From positions 930,001 through 994,000 of the forward strand of contig CAWDDB010000008.1 in NCBI GenBank assembly GCA_963800975.1: 64,000 nt of DNA. The letters run 5' to 3'. Below the pieces are notes generated by a model. That model was not told the origin of the DNA, did no database searches, and worked only from the letters and a program-made list of their open reading frames with translations. Position 1 is the first letter of the stretch. Every line of letters starts with the position of its first letter. The stretch comes from JALYGY01 sp963800975 (GTDB taxonomy: Bacteria > Actinomycetota > Rubrobacteria > Rubrobacterales > Rubrobacteraceae). Made by a program: the position numbers and the translations under genes. This document shows, one piece after another, positions 50,193 to 57,404 of the stretch.

Positions 50193-50642
50193 TCAGCGCC
50201 CCACGGAGGCGGCCTCGTTCGCGATGCGCTGCTCCCGCTCGGCCGCGGCGAGCGCTTCGATGCTGTAGCGGCCGAATACACCTTCGAGCGCCACGCGGGC
50301 CTCCTCCCACACGCGGCTCGTGGAGCAGAGTGGGGCGTCGGCGATGTAGCACACCCCGCCGGCCGAGCAACGGGCCGGCCTGACCTCGCCGTCCAGAATC
50401 TCCACGACGTCCAGCACGGTGATCTCCTCGGTCGGCACAGAGAAGCTGTACCCGCCGTGCGCCCCGCGGTGGCTGGTAAGGACGTCCGCACGCCTGAGCT
50501 CGCCGAAGATCTGCTCCAGGAACCGCTCTGGGATCTGCTGGCGGCGAGCGATCTCCGCCACCCCCAATGGTGCCCCGCCCTCGTCTAGCGCCAGCTCTAC
50601 CAGCGCGCGAACCGCGTACTTGCTCTTCTGCGTTAGCCTCAA
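50193..50642 (-). CDS. Rrf2 family transcriptional regulator, possible iron-sulfur sensor
   Basis: A 149-residue Rrf2 protein: winged helix at the N-terminus (LTQKSKYAVRALVELAL, VAEIARRQQIPERFLEQIFGELRRADVLTSHRGAHGGYSF) and a C-terminal segment with three cysteines in the cluster position (PARCSAGGVCYIADAPLC; spacing C-x5-C-x7-C), followed by the VWEEARVALEGVF helix. IscR and NsrR have C-x5-C-x5-C there, so a redox cofactor is plausible but with altered spacing. The TTG at 50642 aligns the start with the family. It probably controls its own operon with the methyltransferase. Confidence 0.88.
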   Translation of the reverse strand: MRLTQKSKYAVRALVELALDEGGAPLGVAEIARRQQIPERFLEQIFGELRRADVLTSHRGAHGGYSFSVPTEEITVLDVVEILDGEVRPARCSAGGVCYIADAPLCSTSRVWEEARVALEGVFGRYSIEALAAAEREQRIANEAASVGR

Positions 50643-50680
50643 GAGGACACCACCACCGTGCAAGACATCCTGCCATTCAG

Positions 50681-50689
50681 ATTGTAGCA
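50681..50689 (-). promoter_or_regulatory. Extended -10 of the Rrf2 gene
   Basis: The minus strand reads TGCTACAAT. It would start transcription near 50674 with a leader of about 30 bases. No -35 is obvious. The rest of the gap from 50690 to 50872 shows no gene or strong hairpin. Confidence 0.5.
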
Positions 50690-50872
50690 GAGATGCACAG
50701 CTCTCAAAGCATCGGATCTGAGGTTCGAGCCTTCGGGCCTCGGCGTCCCATCGACTCACGTCGTTTGACGCCTGCCGACGCGTAGGGAGTGCTCTCAAAG
50801 GCAGGCCATGACCCCCGCCGCCAATCCCCCGATGCCCGCGGCTCGCCGTCCGAAGCCCGGCGAGCGAAGTGC

Positions 50873-51568
50873 CTATTGCCCGGCGTCTAAGTTGCGGCGG
50901 AGGTACTGCTCCATCGCGTTCTCGATGCTCTCGCCGGTAACCAGGAAGACGGTGCTCCCTCCGACGTCCACGCCGTGGTCGGCGATCCTCTCCAGGTAGT
51001 GGACCATCAGCGCGGCCCGCATGCGCCACTCGGGTGAGCCGCTGTGCCCATCCGAGGGGTTGGCTATCAGGTTCAGGGCCTCGGAGTAGAGCAGGTCAAC
51101 CTTGTCGTCCTTGGCCTGCAGGTCGCGCGCGCGGTCGATGTCGCGCTCATCGAAGACATCGAGGCCCTCGCTGAAGATGTTGCGGGCCGTGCGGGCCATC
51201 TCGGTTAGGGTGGCTTCTAGGTCCTCGTCCCGCTCGCACCCGGCGGTGTCGACCAGCGCGTGGCAGATGTGCTCGGTGAGGGCGCCGGAGCGCACGAAGT
51301 GGTTCGTCACGGACTGCACGGTGTAGAGAAGCCTCAGGTCGCGGGCGACCGGGGCCTGCCTCGCCTGCAGGATCATGGAGTCGCGCTCGATCTCCGACCC
51401 CCGCGCCTTGTAGCGCACGTCCACCCCGAGCTCCTTCTCGGCGAGGCTAGCGTCGCGGCCCTCCATCGACTTGACCATTCTCTGGAGGGACGCCTCGACC
51501 TCCCTGCCGAGGCCGACGACGTCGACCACCAGCCCGTCCAGCTCCTGCTGAAAGTTCTCTCGCGGCAT
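50873..51568 (-). CDS. phoU: Phosphate transport system regulator PhoU
   Basis: A 231-residue all-helical protein with two three-helix repeats, each bearing the metal-binding pattern E/D-x3-D: FQQELDGLVVDVVGLGREVEASL in repeat one, and ERDEDLEATLTEMARTARNIF near repeat two, with LLYTVQSVTNHFVRSGALTEHICHAL between. PhoU couples the Pst transporter to the PhoR/SenX3-type kinase and restrains phosphate uptake. The ATG at 51568 lies 12 bases after the pstB stop. Last gene of the pstSCAB-phoU unit. Confidence 0.95.
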   Translation of the reverse strand: MPRENFQQELDGLVVDVVGLGREVEASLQRMVKSMEGRDASLAEKELGVDVRYKARGSEIERDSMILQARQAPVARDLRLLYTVQSVTNHFVRSGALTEHICHALVDTAGCERDEDLEATLTEMARTARNIFSEGLDVFDERDIDRARDLQAKDDKVDLLYSEALNLIANPSDGHSGSPEWRMRAALMVHYLERIADHGVDVGGSTVFLVTGESIENAMEQYLRRNLDAGQ

Positions 51569-51580
51569 TACCCGATGCTC

Positions 51581-52450
51581 CTAGCCGAACCGGCCGGTAA
51601 CGTAGTCTTCCGTCTCTTTCCTGTCCGGGTTAGAAAAGATCTTCTCCGTATCATCGAACTCCCAGAGGCGGCCCGGGTCGCCCATGTTCTCGATGTAGAA
51701 GAAGCCCGTGTAGTCGGAGATGCGCGCGGCCTGCTGCATGTTGTGCGTGACGATTACGACCGTGTAGTTCTGCTTGAGCTCCTCCATGGTGTCCTCGATC
51801 TTCTGGGACGAGACCGGGTCGAGGGCAGAAGCCGGCTCGTCCATCAGGATCACCTCGGGCTCGACGGCCAGCGTCCTGGCGATACAAAGGCGCTGCTGCT
51901 GGCCGCCCGAGAGGCCGTACCCGCTCTCCTTCAGCCTGTCTTTCACCTCTTCCCAGAGGGCGGCCTGCTTGAGGGAACGCTCCACAAGCTCGTCCATGTC
52001 GCCCCGGTAGCCGTTGATGCGCGCCCCCCACACCACGTTCTCGTAGATCGACTTGGAGAACGGGTTCGGCTTCTGGAAGACCATCCCGACCCGGCGCCGG
52101 ATCACGACCGGGTCGGAGCTCTTGGCGTAAATGTTCTGATCGCCGAGGGTGACCTTCCCCTCGGCGCGTGCCCCGGGGATGACCTCGTGCATGCGGTTGA
52201 GGCAACGTATGTAGGTGCTCTTGCCGCACCCTGAGGGCCCGATAAGCGCGGTCACCATGTTCGCCTGGATGTCCATGCTGACGTCCGTGACGGCCTTGAA
52301 CGAGCCGTAGAAGGCGGATAGGTCCTGGACCTTCATGCCCAGCGTGGGGCCGTCGCCGGCGGGCGTCACGCCGCCCTCCTGCCCCTGTTCGCGCTGGTCC
52401 TTGGAAACCTCGGACACCCTCCGCTCCCCCCTGGCCTTCTCAGTATCCAT
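51581..52450 (-). CDS. pstB: Phosphate ABC transporter ATP-binding protein
   Basis: Energises high-affinity phosphate import. The 289-residue protein has Walker A GPSGCGKSTYIRCLNRM, Q-loop FQKPNPFSKSIYENV (the PF-S sequence is PstB-specific), signature LSGGQQQRLCIARTLA, Walker B VILMDEPASALDP and H-loop VIVTHNMQQAARISDYTGFF. About 35 extra N-terminal residues precede the ATPase core; the ATG at 52450 is preceded by AAAGGAAAGG, so I keep them, although an internal methionine (GMKVQDLSAFYG) could also start the protein. Confidence 0.95.
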   Translation of the reverse strand: MDTEKARGERRVSEVSKDQREQGQEGGVTPAGDGPTLGMKVQDLSAFYGSFKAVTDVSMDIQANMVTALIGPSGCGKSTYIRCLNRMHEVIPGARAEGKVTLGDQNIYAKSSDPVVIRRRVGMVFQKPNPFSKSIYENVVWGARINGYRGDMDELVERSLKQAALWEEVKDRLKESGYGLSGGQQQRLCIARTLAVEPEVILMDEPASALDPVSSQKIEDTMEELKQNYTVVIVTHNMQQAARISDYTGFFYIENMGDPGRLWEFDDTEKIFSNPDRKETEDYVTGRFG

Positions 52451-52483
52451 TAGGCTAGCACCTTTCCTTTGAGAGGGTCTCCA

Positions 52484-53404
52484 TCAAGCACGCGTCTGGT
52501 ACCTGTTCCTAAGCCAGATGGCGAACGAGTTCACCACCAGCAGCACCGCCATGGCCACCACTATCCCCGCCGCCGCGGACTCCTGGAAGATCTCCTGCGG
52601 GCGGCTGATCCAGTCGTAGATCTGGGTGGGGAGCGCCATGTAGCCCTCGAACGGGCTCGTGGTTACGTAAGTCTGGTACAGCGAGACCCCGACGACCAGT
52701 ATCGGGGCCGCCTCGCCGATGGCCCGCGAGAGGGCCAGTATCACGCCGGTGAGGGCTCCAGGCAGCGCCATCGGGAGCAGGTGGCTCCAGATCACCTCCC
52801 ACCTCGTCGCCCCGAGTGCGAAGCCGCCCTCGCGGATGGAGCCGGGGATGGCGCGCAGCGCCTCCCTGGTGGCGACGATTATGACCGGCAGGATCAGCAA
52901 GCTTAGCGTCAAGGCGCCCGTGAGCACGCTTCCGCCCCCGGTCACCGGCGCCAGGAGCTGCACGAAGATGCCAAGACCGAGCAGACCGTAGATCACCGAA
53001 GGCACGCCGGCGAGGTTGGAGATGTTGATCTCTATTATCCGGTTGATGCGCGTGTCCTCGGCGTACTCTTCGAGGTACACCGCGGCCCCGAGCCCGAGCG
53101 GCACGCTTATGAGCGCCGTCAGCCCGAGCAGCCAGAGCGAGCCGATGAGCGCGGGATAGATGCCCCCGTTCTCCGGGAAGATCTGCGACGGGAAGCTCGT
53201 CAAGAAGTTCAGGCTCAGCATCGCTGAGCCGTCCCGGATCACGTCCACCAGGAGAACCGCCAGGACGGCGATGCCGACCAGAGCGGCGACCGTCACCAGC
53301 ACGGTAAAGGCCCGGTCGAGCCCGTAGCGCGTGGACGTGGAACCCCTGAAGTCCGCCGCGGGGCCGCCCTCTTTGCGTTCCGGCTGCGTTTTGCTCTGCG
53401 CCAC
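52484..53404 (-). CDS. pstA: Phosphate ABC transporter permease PstA
   Basis: A 306-residue permease with six membrane helices and the BPD_transp_1 EAA-type loop EGGFALGATRWEVIWSHLLPMALPGALTGVILALSRAIGEAAPILVVG. The GIYPALIGSLWLLGLTALISVPLGLGAAVYLEEYA segment is typical PstA. The GTG start overlaps the pstC stop by one base (TAGTG), so the two permease subunits are translationally coupled and made in equal amounts. It pairs with PstC to form the channel driven by PstB. Confidence 0.95.
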   Translation of the reverse strand: MAQSKTQPERKEGGPAADFRGSTSTRYGLDRAFTVLVTVAALVGIAVLAVLLVDVIRDGSAMLSLNFLTSFPSQIFPENGGIYPALIGSLWLLGLTALISVPLGLGAAVYLEEYAEDTRINRIIEINISNLAGVPSVIYGLLGLGIFVQLLAPVTGGGSVLTGALTLSLLILPVIIVATREALRAIPGSIREGGFALGATRWEVIWSHLLPMALPGALTGVILALSRAIGEAAPILVVGVSLYQTYVTTSPFEGYMALPTQIYDWISRPQEIFQESAAAGIVVAMAVLLVVNSFAIWLRNRYQTRA

Positions 53405-54336
53405 TAGTAGATCTCCCTGAATCGCCTGACGAACCAGTAGCTGATCAGGTTGAGGGTCAGCGTTATAAGGAACAACGCCGATCCCACCGCGAATATGGAC
53501 TTGAAGGTTACCGACTCGCGCGGTGTCTCCCCGCCCACGACCTGGACGATGTACGCCGTCATGGCCTGCATGCTGTCGAGCGGGCTCCCCAGCCAGTTGG
53601 CCTGGGCACCCATTGCGATCGTCACGATCATCGTCTCCCCGATGGCGCGCGAGACGCCGAGGATCACGGCCGCCACGATACCGGAGAGGGCCGCGGGCAC
53701 CACGATCTTCGTCGCCGTCTCGCGCCTGGTCGCGCCGAGGGCGTAGGCTCCCTCCCTCAGGCTGTGCGGCACCGCGTAGATGGCGTCCTCGCTTACCGAG
53801 GCCACCGTCGGGATGATCATGACCCCCATGATGAGGCCGGCGCCGAGCGCGTTGAAAGCGCCGATACTCGGGAAGATGCTCTCCCTGAATAGCGGCGTGA
53901 TAAAGGTCAGGGCGAAGTACCCGTAGACCACGGTCGGCACGCCGGCCAGTATCTCCAGCGTCGGCTTGAGCCAGCGCCTGAGCGACGTGGGGGCGTACTC
54001 GCTGAGGTAGATCGCCGTGAGCAGCCCCACGGGAAGCGCGACGGCTATGGCGATGGCGGTCGCCATCAGCGTGCCGTAGACGAGCGGCAGGATGCCGAAG
54101 TCGCCCTGGGTCGGCGCCCACCGCGTCGAGGTCAGGAACTCTACGATGGAGACGTCGAGAAAGAAACGCACCGTCTCCTCGAACAGGACGACGACGATAC
54201 CGAACGTGGTGAATATGGACAGGTACGCGCAGGCCATAAGGAAGATCTTTATTACCCGTTCCTTGGTCTCCCTGGCGCGGCTGTTGCGCTTCCAGTCCCC
54301 CGCCTCGGACCGCATCCCTCCCGCTCTAGTCGTCAC
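53404..54336 (-). CDS. pstC: Phosphate ABC transporter permease PstC
   Basis: A 310-residue permease with six helices. Conserved PstC parts are RFFLDVSIVEFLTSTRWAPTQGDFGILPLVYGTLMATAIAIAVALPVGL, VPTVVYGYFALTFITPL and the coupling loop EGAYALGATRRETATKIVVPAALSGIVAAVILGVSRAIGETMIV. The GTG at 54336 has GGAGGG seven bases upstream. It lies 94 bases after pstS, and a hairpin in that gap may lower its expression relative to PstS. Confidence 0.95.
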   Translation of the reverse strand: MTTRAGGMRSEAGDWKRNSRARETKERVIKIFLMACAYLSIFTTFGIVVVLFEETVRFFLDVSIVEFLTSTRWAPTQGDFGILPLVYGTLMATAIAIAVALPVGLLTAIYLSEYAPTSLRRWLKPTLEILAGVPTVVYGYFALTFITPLFRESIFPSIGAFNALGAGLIMGVMIIPTVASVSEDAIYAVPHSLREGAYALGATRRETATKIVVPAALSGIVAAVILGVSRAIGETMIVTIAMGAQANWLGSPLDSMQAMTAYIVQVVGGETPRESVTFKSIFAVGSALFLITLTLNLISYWFVRRFREIY

Positions 54337-54370
54337 CCAATACCCTCCGAAACCTCGTGATCACGATGGC

Positions 54371-54397
54371 GGGAGCCGGCTGAGTTGCCGGCCCCCG
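54371..54397 (-). terminator. Hairpin between pstS and pstC
   Basis: On the minus strand CGGGGGCCGGC pairs with GCCGGCTCCCG around AACTCA, with one C/T-type mismatch in the stem. It lies in the 94-base gap between pstS and pstC without a U-tract. In other bacteria such hairpins partially terminate or stabilise the pstS part of the mRNA so that the binding protein is made in excess; the same role is likely here. Confidence 0.5.
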
Positions 54398-54430
54398 GTA
54401 TGCTACTACAAGCAGCCTCCTCGCAAGCGT

Positions 54431-55453
54431 TTATTGTGACTGCTGGAGCGCCGTCTCGAGGTCGCCACCCTTAGGCTCACCCTCCGCATTGAACACGGTG
54501 CCCGTGGTCTGGTCCTCGTACTGCGTACGCGACTCCTGAGCCAGGCTGTCTGGCAACGTCACGTACTTCGCGGCTTCCACCAGCCTGTTCAGGTTCTCCT
54601 CGGAGAGGTAGAAGTCCACGAACGGCTTTACCGCCTTGTTGTTCTTCAGCGCCTTGCTGTTCACGTAGATGAACAGCGGCCGCGAGAGCAGGTACTCCCC
54701 GGAGCGGATGCTGTCCGCGGTGGGCTCGACGCCATCCACGGCGAGCACTTTGAGCGAGTCGCGGTTGTTTTCGTAGTAGGAGTAGCCGAAGTAGCCGAGC
54801 GCGTCCTGATCGCCGGAGACACCCTGGACAAGCACGTTGTCGTCCTCGCTCGCCTCGTAATCCGAGCGGTTGGTCTCTTCCTCGTTCTGGACTATGACCT
54901 CGTTGAAGAACTCGTAGGTGCCCGACTCGGTGCCAGGCCCGTAGAGGTTCAAAGGCCTGTCCGGCCAGTCGGAGTTGACCTGGCTCCACTGAGTGATCTC
55001 ACCCTCGGCCTGCGGCTCCCACATCGTCTTGAGCTCCTCGCTCGAGACGTCGGTGGCCCAGTCGTTCTGGGGGTTGACCACGACAGAGACCCCGTCGAAG
55101 GCGACCGGTATCTCTATGAACTCGACGCCGTTCTCCTCGCAGACCGGAACCTCCTCGGCCACGTCTATGGGTCTGGAAGCGTCGGAGATCTCGGTGTCGC
55201 CCTGGCAGAACGCCTCGAAGCCGTCGCTGGTGCCGGCGCCGCCGACCTCGATGCGGGCGTCCGGGTACTGCTCCCGGAACAGCTCGGCCGCCGCCTGGGT
55301 TATCGGCTGCACGGTGCTCGAACCCTCGATGCTGATGTTGCCCGAGACGGCCTCGCCCCCGCCTCCGCTGCCACCGCAGGCAGCCACAACGAGAGACAAC
55401 ATGAGTAGAAGACCCGCTACCACCGGCAACCTGAAACGCCCGATCCTGCTCAA
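54431..55453 (-). CDS. pstS: Phosphate-binding lipoprotein PstS
   Basis: A 340-residue high-affinity phosphate-binding protein. It starts with a lipoprotein signal peptide (RLPVVAGLLLMLSLVVAACGG; lipobox VAAC, Cys near 26), then a GSGGGG linker and the PstS fold: ISIEGSSTVQPITQAAAELF, GAGTSDGFEAFCQGDTEISDASRPI and LNLYGPGTESGTYEFFNEV, which supply the Ser, Thr, Arg and Asp ligands of phosphate. It is tethered to the outer face of the membrane. The TTG start has a GGGAGCGG ribosome site. PHO-box-like repeats lie upstream. Confidence 0.95.
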   Translation of the reverse strand: MSRIGRFRLPVVAGLLLMLSLVVAACGGSGGGGEAVSGNISIEGSSTVQPITQAAAELFREQYPDARIEVGGAGTSDGFEAFCQGDTEISDASRPIDVAEEVPVCEENGVEFIEIPVAFDGVSVVVNPQNDWATDVSSEELKTMWEPQAEGEITQWSQVNSDWPDRPLNLYGPGTESGTYEFFNEVIVQNEEETNRSDYEASEDDNVLVQGVSGDQDALGYFGYSYYENNRDSLKVLAVDGVEPTADSIRSGEYLLSRPLFIYVNSKALKNNKAVKPFVDFYLSEENLNRLVEAAKYVTLPDSLAQESRTQYEDQTTGTVFNAEGEPKGGDLETALQQSQ

Positions 55454-55509
55454 CCCATCCGCTCCCTTCGTAGCACACCAGTAAAAGACCCGTCGGCTTC
55501 CAGGGCACG

Positions 55510-55577
55510 ATGATAGGGCAAGCGCCTCGGAGCGTAGTTTCAGTTATGTAAACTCCACGCTAAATCTGCGTTAAACG
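55510..55577 (-). promoter_or_regulatory. pstS: PHO-box-like direct repeats and promoter of the pst operon
   Basis: Read on the minus strand from 55576, four consecutive 11-base units occur: GTTTAACGCAG, ATTTAGCGTGG, AGTTTACATAA and CTGAAACTACG. The spacing and the (G/A)TTTA core fit the 11-base direct-repeat units bound by PhoP in actinobacteria. The last unit covers the -35 position of a TATCAT -10 (55515-55510, minus strand). This is the arrangement expected for a promoter activated by PhoP under phosphate starvation. Confidence 0.65.
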
Positions 55578-55621
55578 GGGAAAGAGCACGCGTAGGGCCT
55601 GCTCCACAGCCCCTCGCTTCT

Positions 55622-55763
55622 CAGCACGCATCGGCCAGCGAAGCTGGCCTCGCTTTCAGCAAGAAGGCTTCTGCCTGAGCCAAAAGAGCTGAGGAGCCGT
55701 CCCCTCGAGGCGAAGCCGAGGGGCGGCGGGCTGACAAGCGGAGGCGTTAGCCGGAGCGTGCTG
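55622..55763. other. Densely palindromic locus, candidate structured RNA
   Basis: An outer stem CAGCACGC (55622-55629) / GCGTGCTG (55756-55763) encloses nested hairpins: GGCCAGC-GAA-GCTGGCC (55633-55649), an imperfect one around AGAAGGCTTCT (55662-55672), a long stem CCCCTC with bulge and GGC-GAA-GCC closed again by GCCG/CGGC (55696-55727), and GGC-GTTA-GCC (55743-55752). No open reading frame of coding character covers it. It may be a structured RNA from either strand or a mobile palindromic element. It lies between the PHO promoter and guaA. Confidence 0.5.
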
Positions 55764-55785
55764 CAAGCCTGCTTCGCAGGCTTGC
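55763..55785 (-). terminator. guaA: 10-bp hairpin downstream of guaA
   Basis: GCAAGCCTGC and GCAGGCTTGC are perfect inverted copies around a TTC loop, ending four bases after the guaA stop on the minus strand. It should terminate guaA. No U-tract follows. The loop is the same GAA/TTC triloop seen in the adjoining palindromes. Confidence 0.65.
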
Positions 55786-55789
55786 TACC

Positions 55790-57310
55790 TCACTCCCACT
55801 CTATGGTGCCTGGCGGCTTGCTGGTGATATCGAGGGCAACGCGGTTGACGCCGGGGACCTCGTTGATTATGCGGTTGCTGATGCGTTCGAGGAGGTCGTA
55901 GGGGAGGCGCGCCCAGTCGGCCGTCATCGCGTCGTCGCTGGTTACTGCGCGGATCACGACCGGGTAGGCGTACGTTCTCGCGTCGCCCATGACGCCGACG
56001 GAGTGTATCGCCGGCAGCACCGCGAAGCTCTGCCACAGGTCCCTGTACAGGCCGGCGGAGCGGATCTCGTCCTGCAGCACCGCGTCGGCCCTGCGCAGGA
56101 TGTCGAGCCGCTCGGCCGTCACGTCGCCGATGACCCTTATGGCGAGCCCCGGTCCTGGGAACGGCTGGCGCCACACGAGGCGCTCGGGCATCCCGAGCTC
56201 CGCCGCGACGACCCGTACCTCGTCCTTGAAGAGGTTCCTCAAGGGCTCGACCAGGTCCAGGTCCATTACCTCGGGCAGACCGCCGACGTTGTGGTGGCTC
56301 TTGATCCTGGCCGCGTCACGCGTGCCGCTCTCGATAACGTCGGAGTACAGGGTGCCCTGCACGAGAAAGGTCGCGTCTTCCAGGTTGCCCGCCTCTTCCT
56401 CGAAGGTGCGGATGAACTCCTCGCCTATGATCTTGCGTTTGGCCTCCGGATCGGTGACCCCGGCAAGCTTGTCCAGAAACCTGCCCGCCGAGTCCACGTG
56501 GACCAGCGGTACCTCCGAGTTCTGCCCGAAGGCCTCGACGACCTGCTCGGCCTCGTTCTGGCGCAGGAGCCCGTGATCCACAAAGACGCACGTCAGGTTG
56601 TCGCCGATGGCGCGGTGGACGAGCATGGCCGCGGTTGACGAGTCGACCCCGCCGGAGAGCCCGCAGATCGCCTTCGCGCCGCCTACCTGATCCCTTATCT
56701 TCTCGACCGCGTCGTTGATGATGTTCACCGGCGTCCAGTCGGGCACGCACGAGCACGCCTCGAACAGGAAGTTCTTGAGAACCTCCAGCCCGTAATCCGT
56801 GTGGCGCACCTCCGGGTGGAACTGGACCCCGTATCGCCCCCGACCTGGCTCCTCGTAGGCGATGATCGGGACGGAGGGCGTCTGGGCGGTGACCTCGAAG
56901 CCTTCAGGGACGGCGAGGACCGCGTCGCCGTGGCTCGTCCAGGCCTTCTGCCGGTCGGGGGTGCCGGCGAAGAGCCCGTCGTGGCTCCTCACGGCTATGT
57001 CGGATCGGCCGTACTCCCGGATCTGGACGGCCCCTACCTCCCCGCCGAGCAGCAGGGCCATTAGCTGCATCCCGTAGCAGATGCCGAGCATCGGCACCTC
57101 GAGGTCGAAGAGCTCCGGGTCGACCCGCGGCGCGCCGTCCTCGTAGACGCTGTTGGGGCCGCCGGAGAGGATTATCCCGTCAGGATTCCGGCCCTTTATC
57201 TCCCCGATGGGCGTGTCGTAGGGTATGAGCTCCGAGTAGACCCGGGCCTCCCGAACCCGGCGCGCTATGAGCTGGGCGTACTGGCCGCCGAAGTCCAGTA
57301 CCAGAATCAT
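55790..57310 (-). CDS. guaA: GMP synthase (glutamine-hydrolysing)
   Basis: Amidates XMP to GMP, the last step of guanine nucleotide synthesis. The 506-residue protein has a class I amidotransferase domain (about 1-190; LGICYGMQLMALLLGGEV carries the catalytic Cys, and FHPEVRHT the His-Glu pair), an ATP pyrophosphatase domain (ICGLSGGVDSSTAAML P-loop near 213) and the C-terminal dimerisation domain ending KPPGTIEWE. The ATG at 57310 lies one base after a hairpin that contains its ribosome binding site. guaB3, the gene upstream, works on the preceding step's substrates. Confidence 0.97.
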   Translation of the reverse strand: MILVLDFGGQYAQLIARRVREARVYSELIPYDTPIGEIKGRNPDGIILSGGPNSVYEDGAPRVDPELFDLEVPMLGICYGMQLMALLLGGEVGAVQIREYGRSDIAVRSHDGLFAGTPDRQKAWTSHGDAVLAVPEGFEVTAQTPSVPIIAYEEPGRGRYGVQFHPEVRHTDYGLEVLKNFLFEACSCVPDWTPVNIINDAVEKIRDQVGGAKAICGLSGGVDSSTAAMLVHRAIGDNLTCVFVDHGLLRQNEAEQVVEAFGQNSEVPLVHVDSAGRFLDKLAGVTDPEAKRKIIGEEFIRTFEEEAGNLEDATFLVQGTLYSDVIESGTRDAARIKSHHNVGGLPEVMDLDLVEPLRNLFKDEVRVVAAELGMPERLVWRQPFPGPGLAIRVIGDVTAERLDILRRADAVLQDEIRSAGLYRDLWQSFAVLPAIHSVGVMGDARTYAYPVVIRAVTSDDAMTADWARLPYDLLERISNRIINEVPGVNRVALDITSKPPGTIEWE

Positions 57311-57402
57311 GGGAGCCTCCTGGCGGAGGCTCCTGGAGTCGGGAGGCGCGTCGCTTCGCTCCGCTTCGGGAGTCGGGGGTCGAACTGCTCTTCCCGACTC
57401 CC
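57311..57402 (-). promoter_or_regulatory. guaA: guaA leader: ribosome binding site hidden in a 9-bp hairpin, plus repeat stems
   Basis: Just before the guaA ATG the minus strand reads GGAGCCTCC-GCCA-GGAGGCTCC-C-ATG, a perfect 9-bp hairpin (57312-57333) whose 3' arm is the only Shine-Dalgarno sequence (GGAGG, five bases from ATG). Upstream, GGGAGTCGGG (57393-57402) can pair with CCCGACTCCC (57368-57377) or, alternatively, with CCCGACTCC (57335-57343) touching the hairpin. The region separates guaB3 from guaA and could set the ratio of the two proteins. Confidence 0.55.
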
Positions 57403-57404
57403 TC

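Noticed and set aside
52484..54121. 545-residue version of PstA
   Set aside because: Its N-terminal half is the pstC gene read in another frame; PstA begins at GTG 53404.
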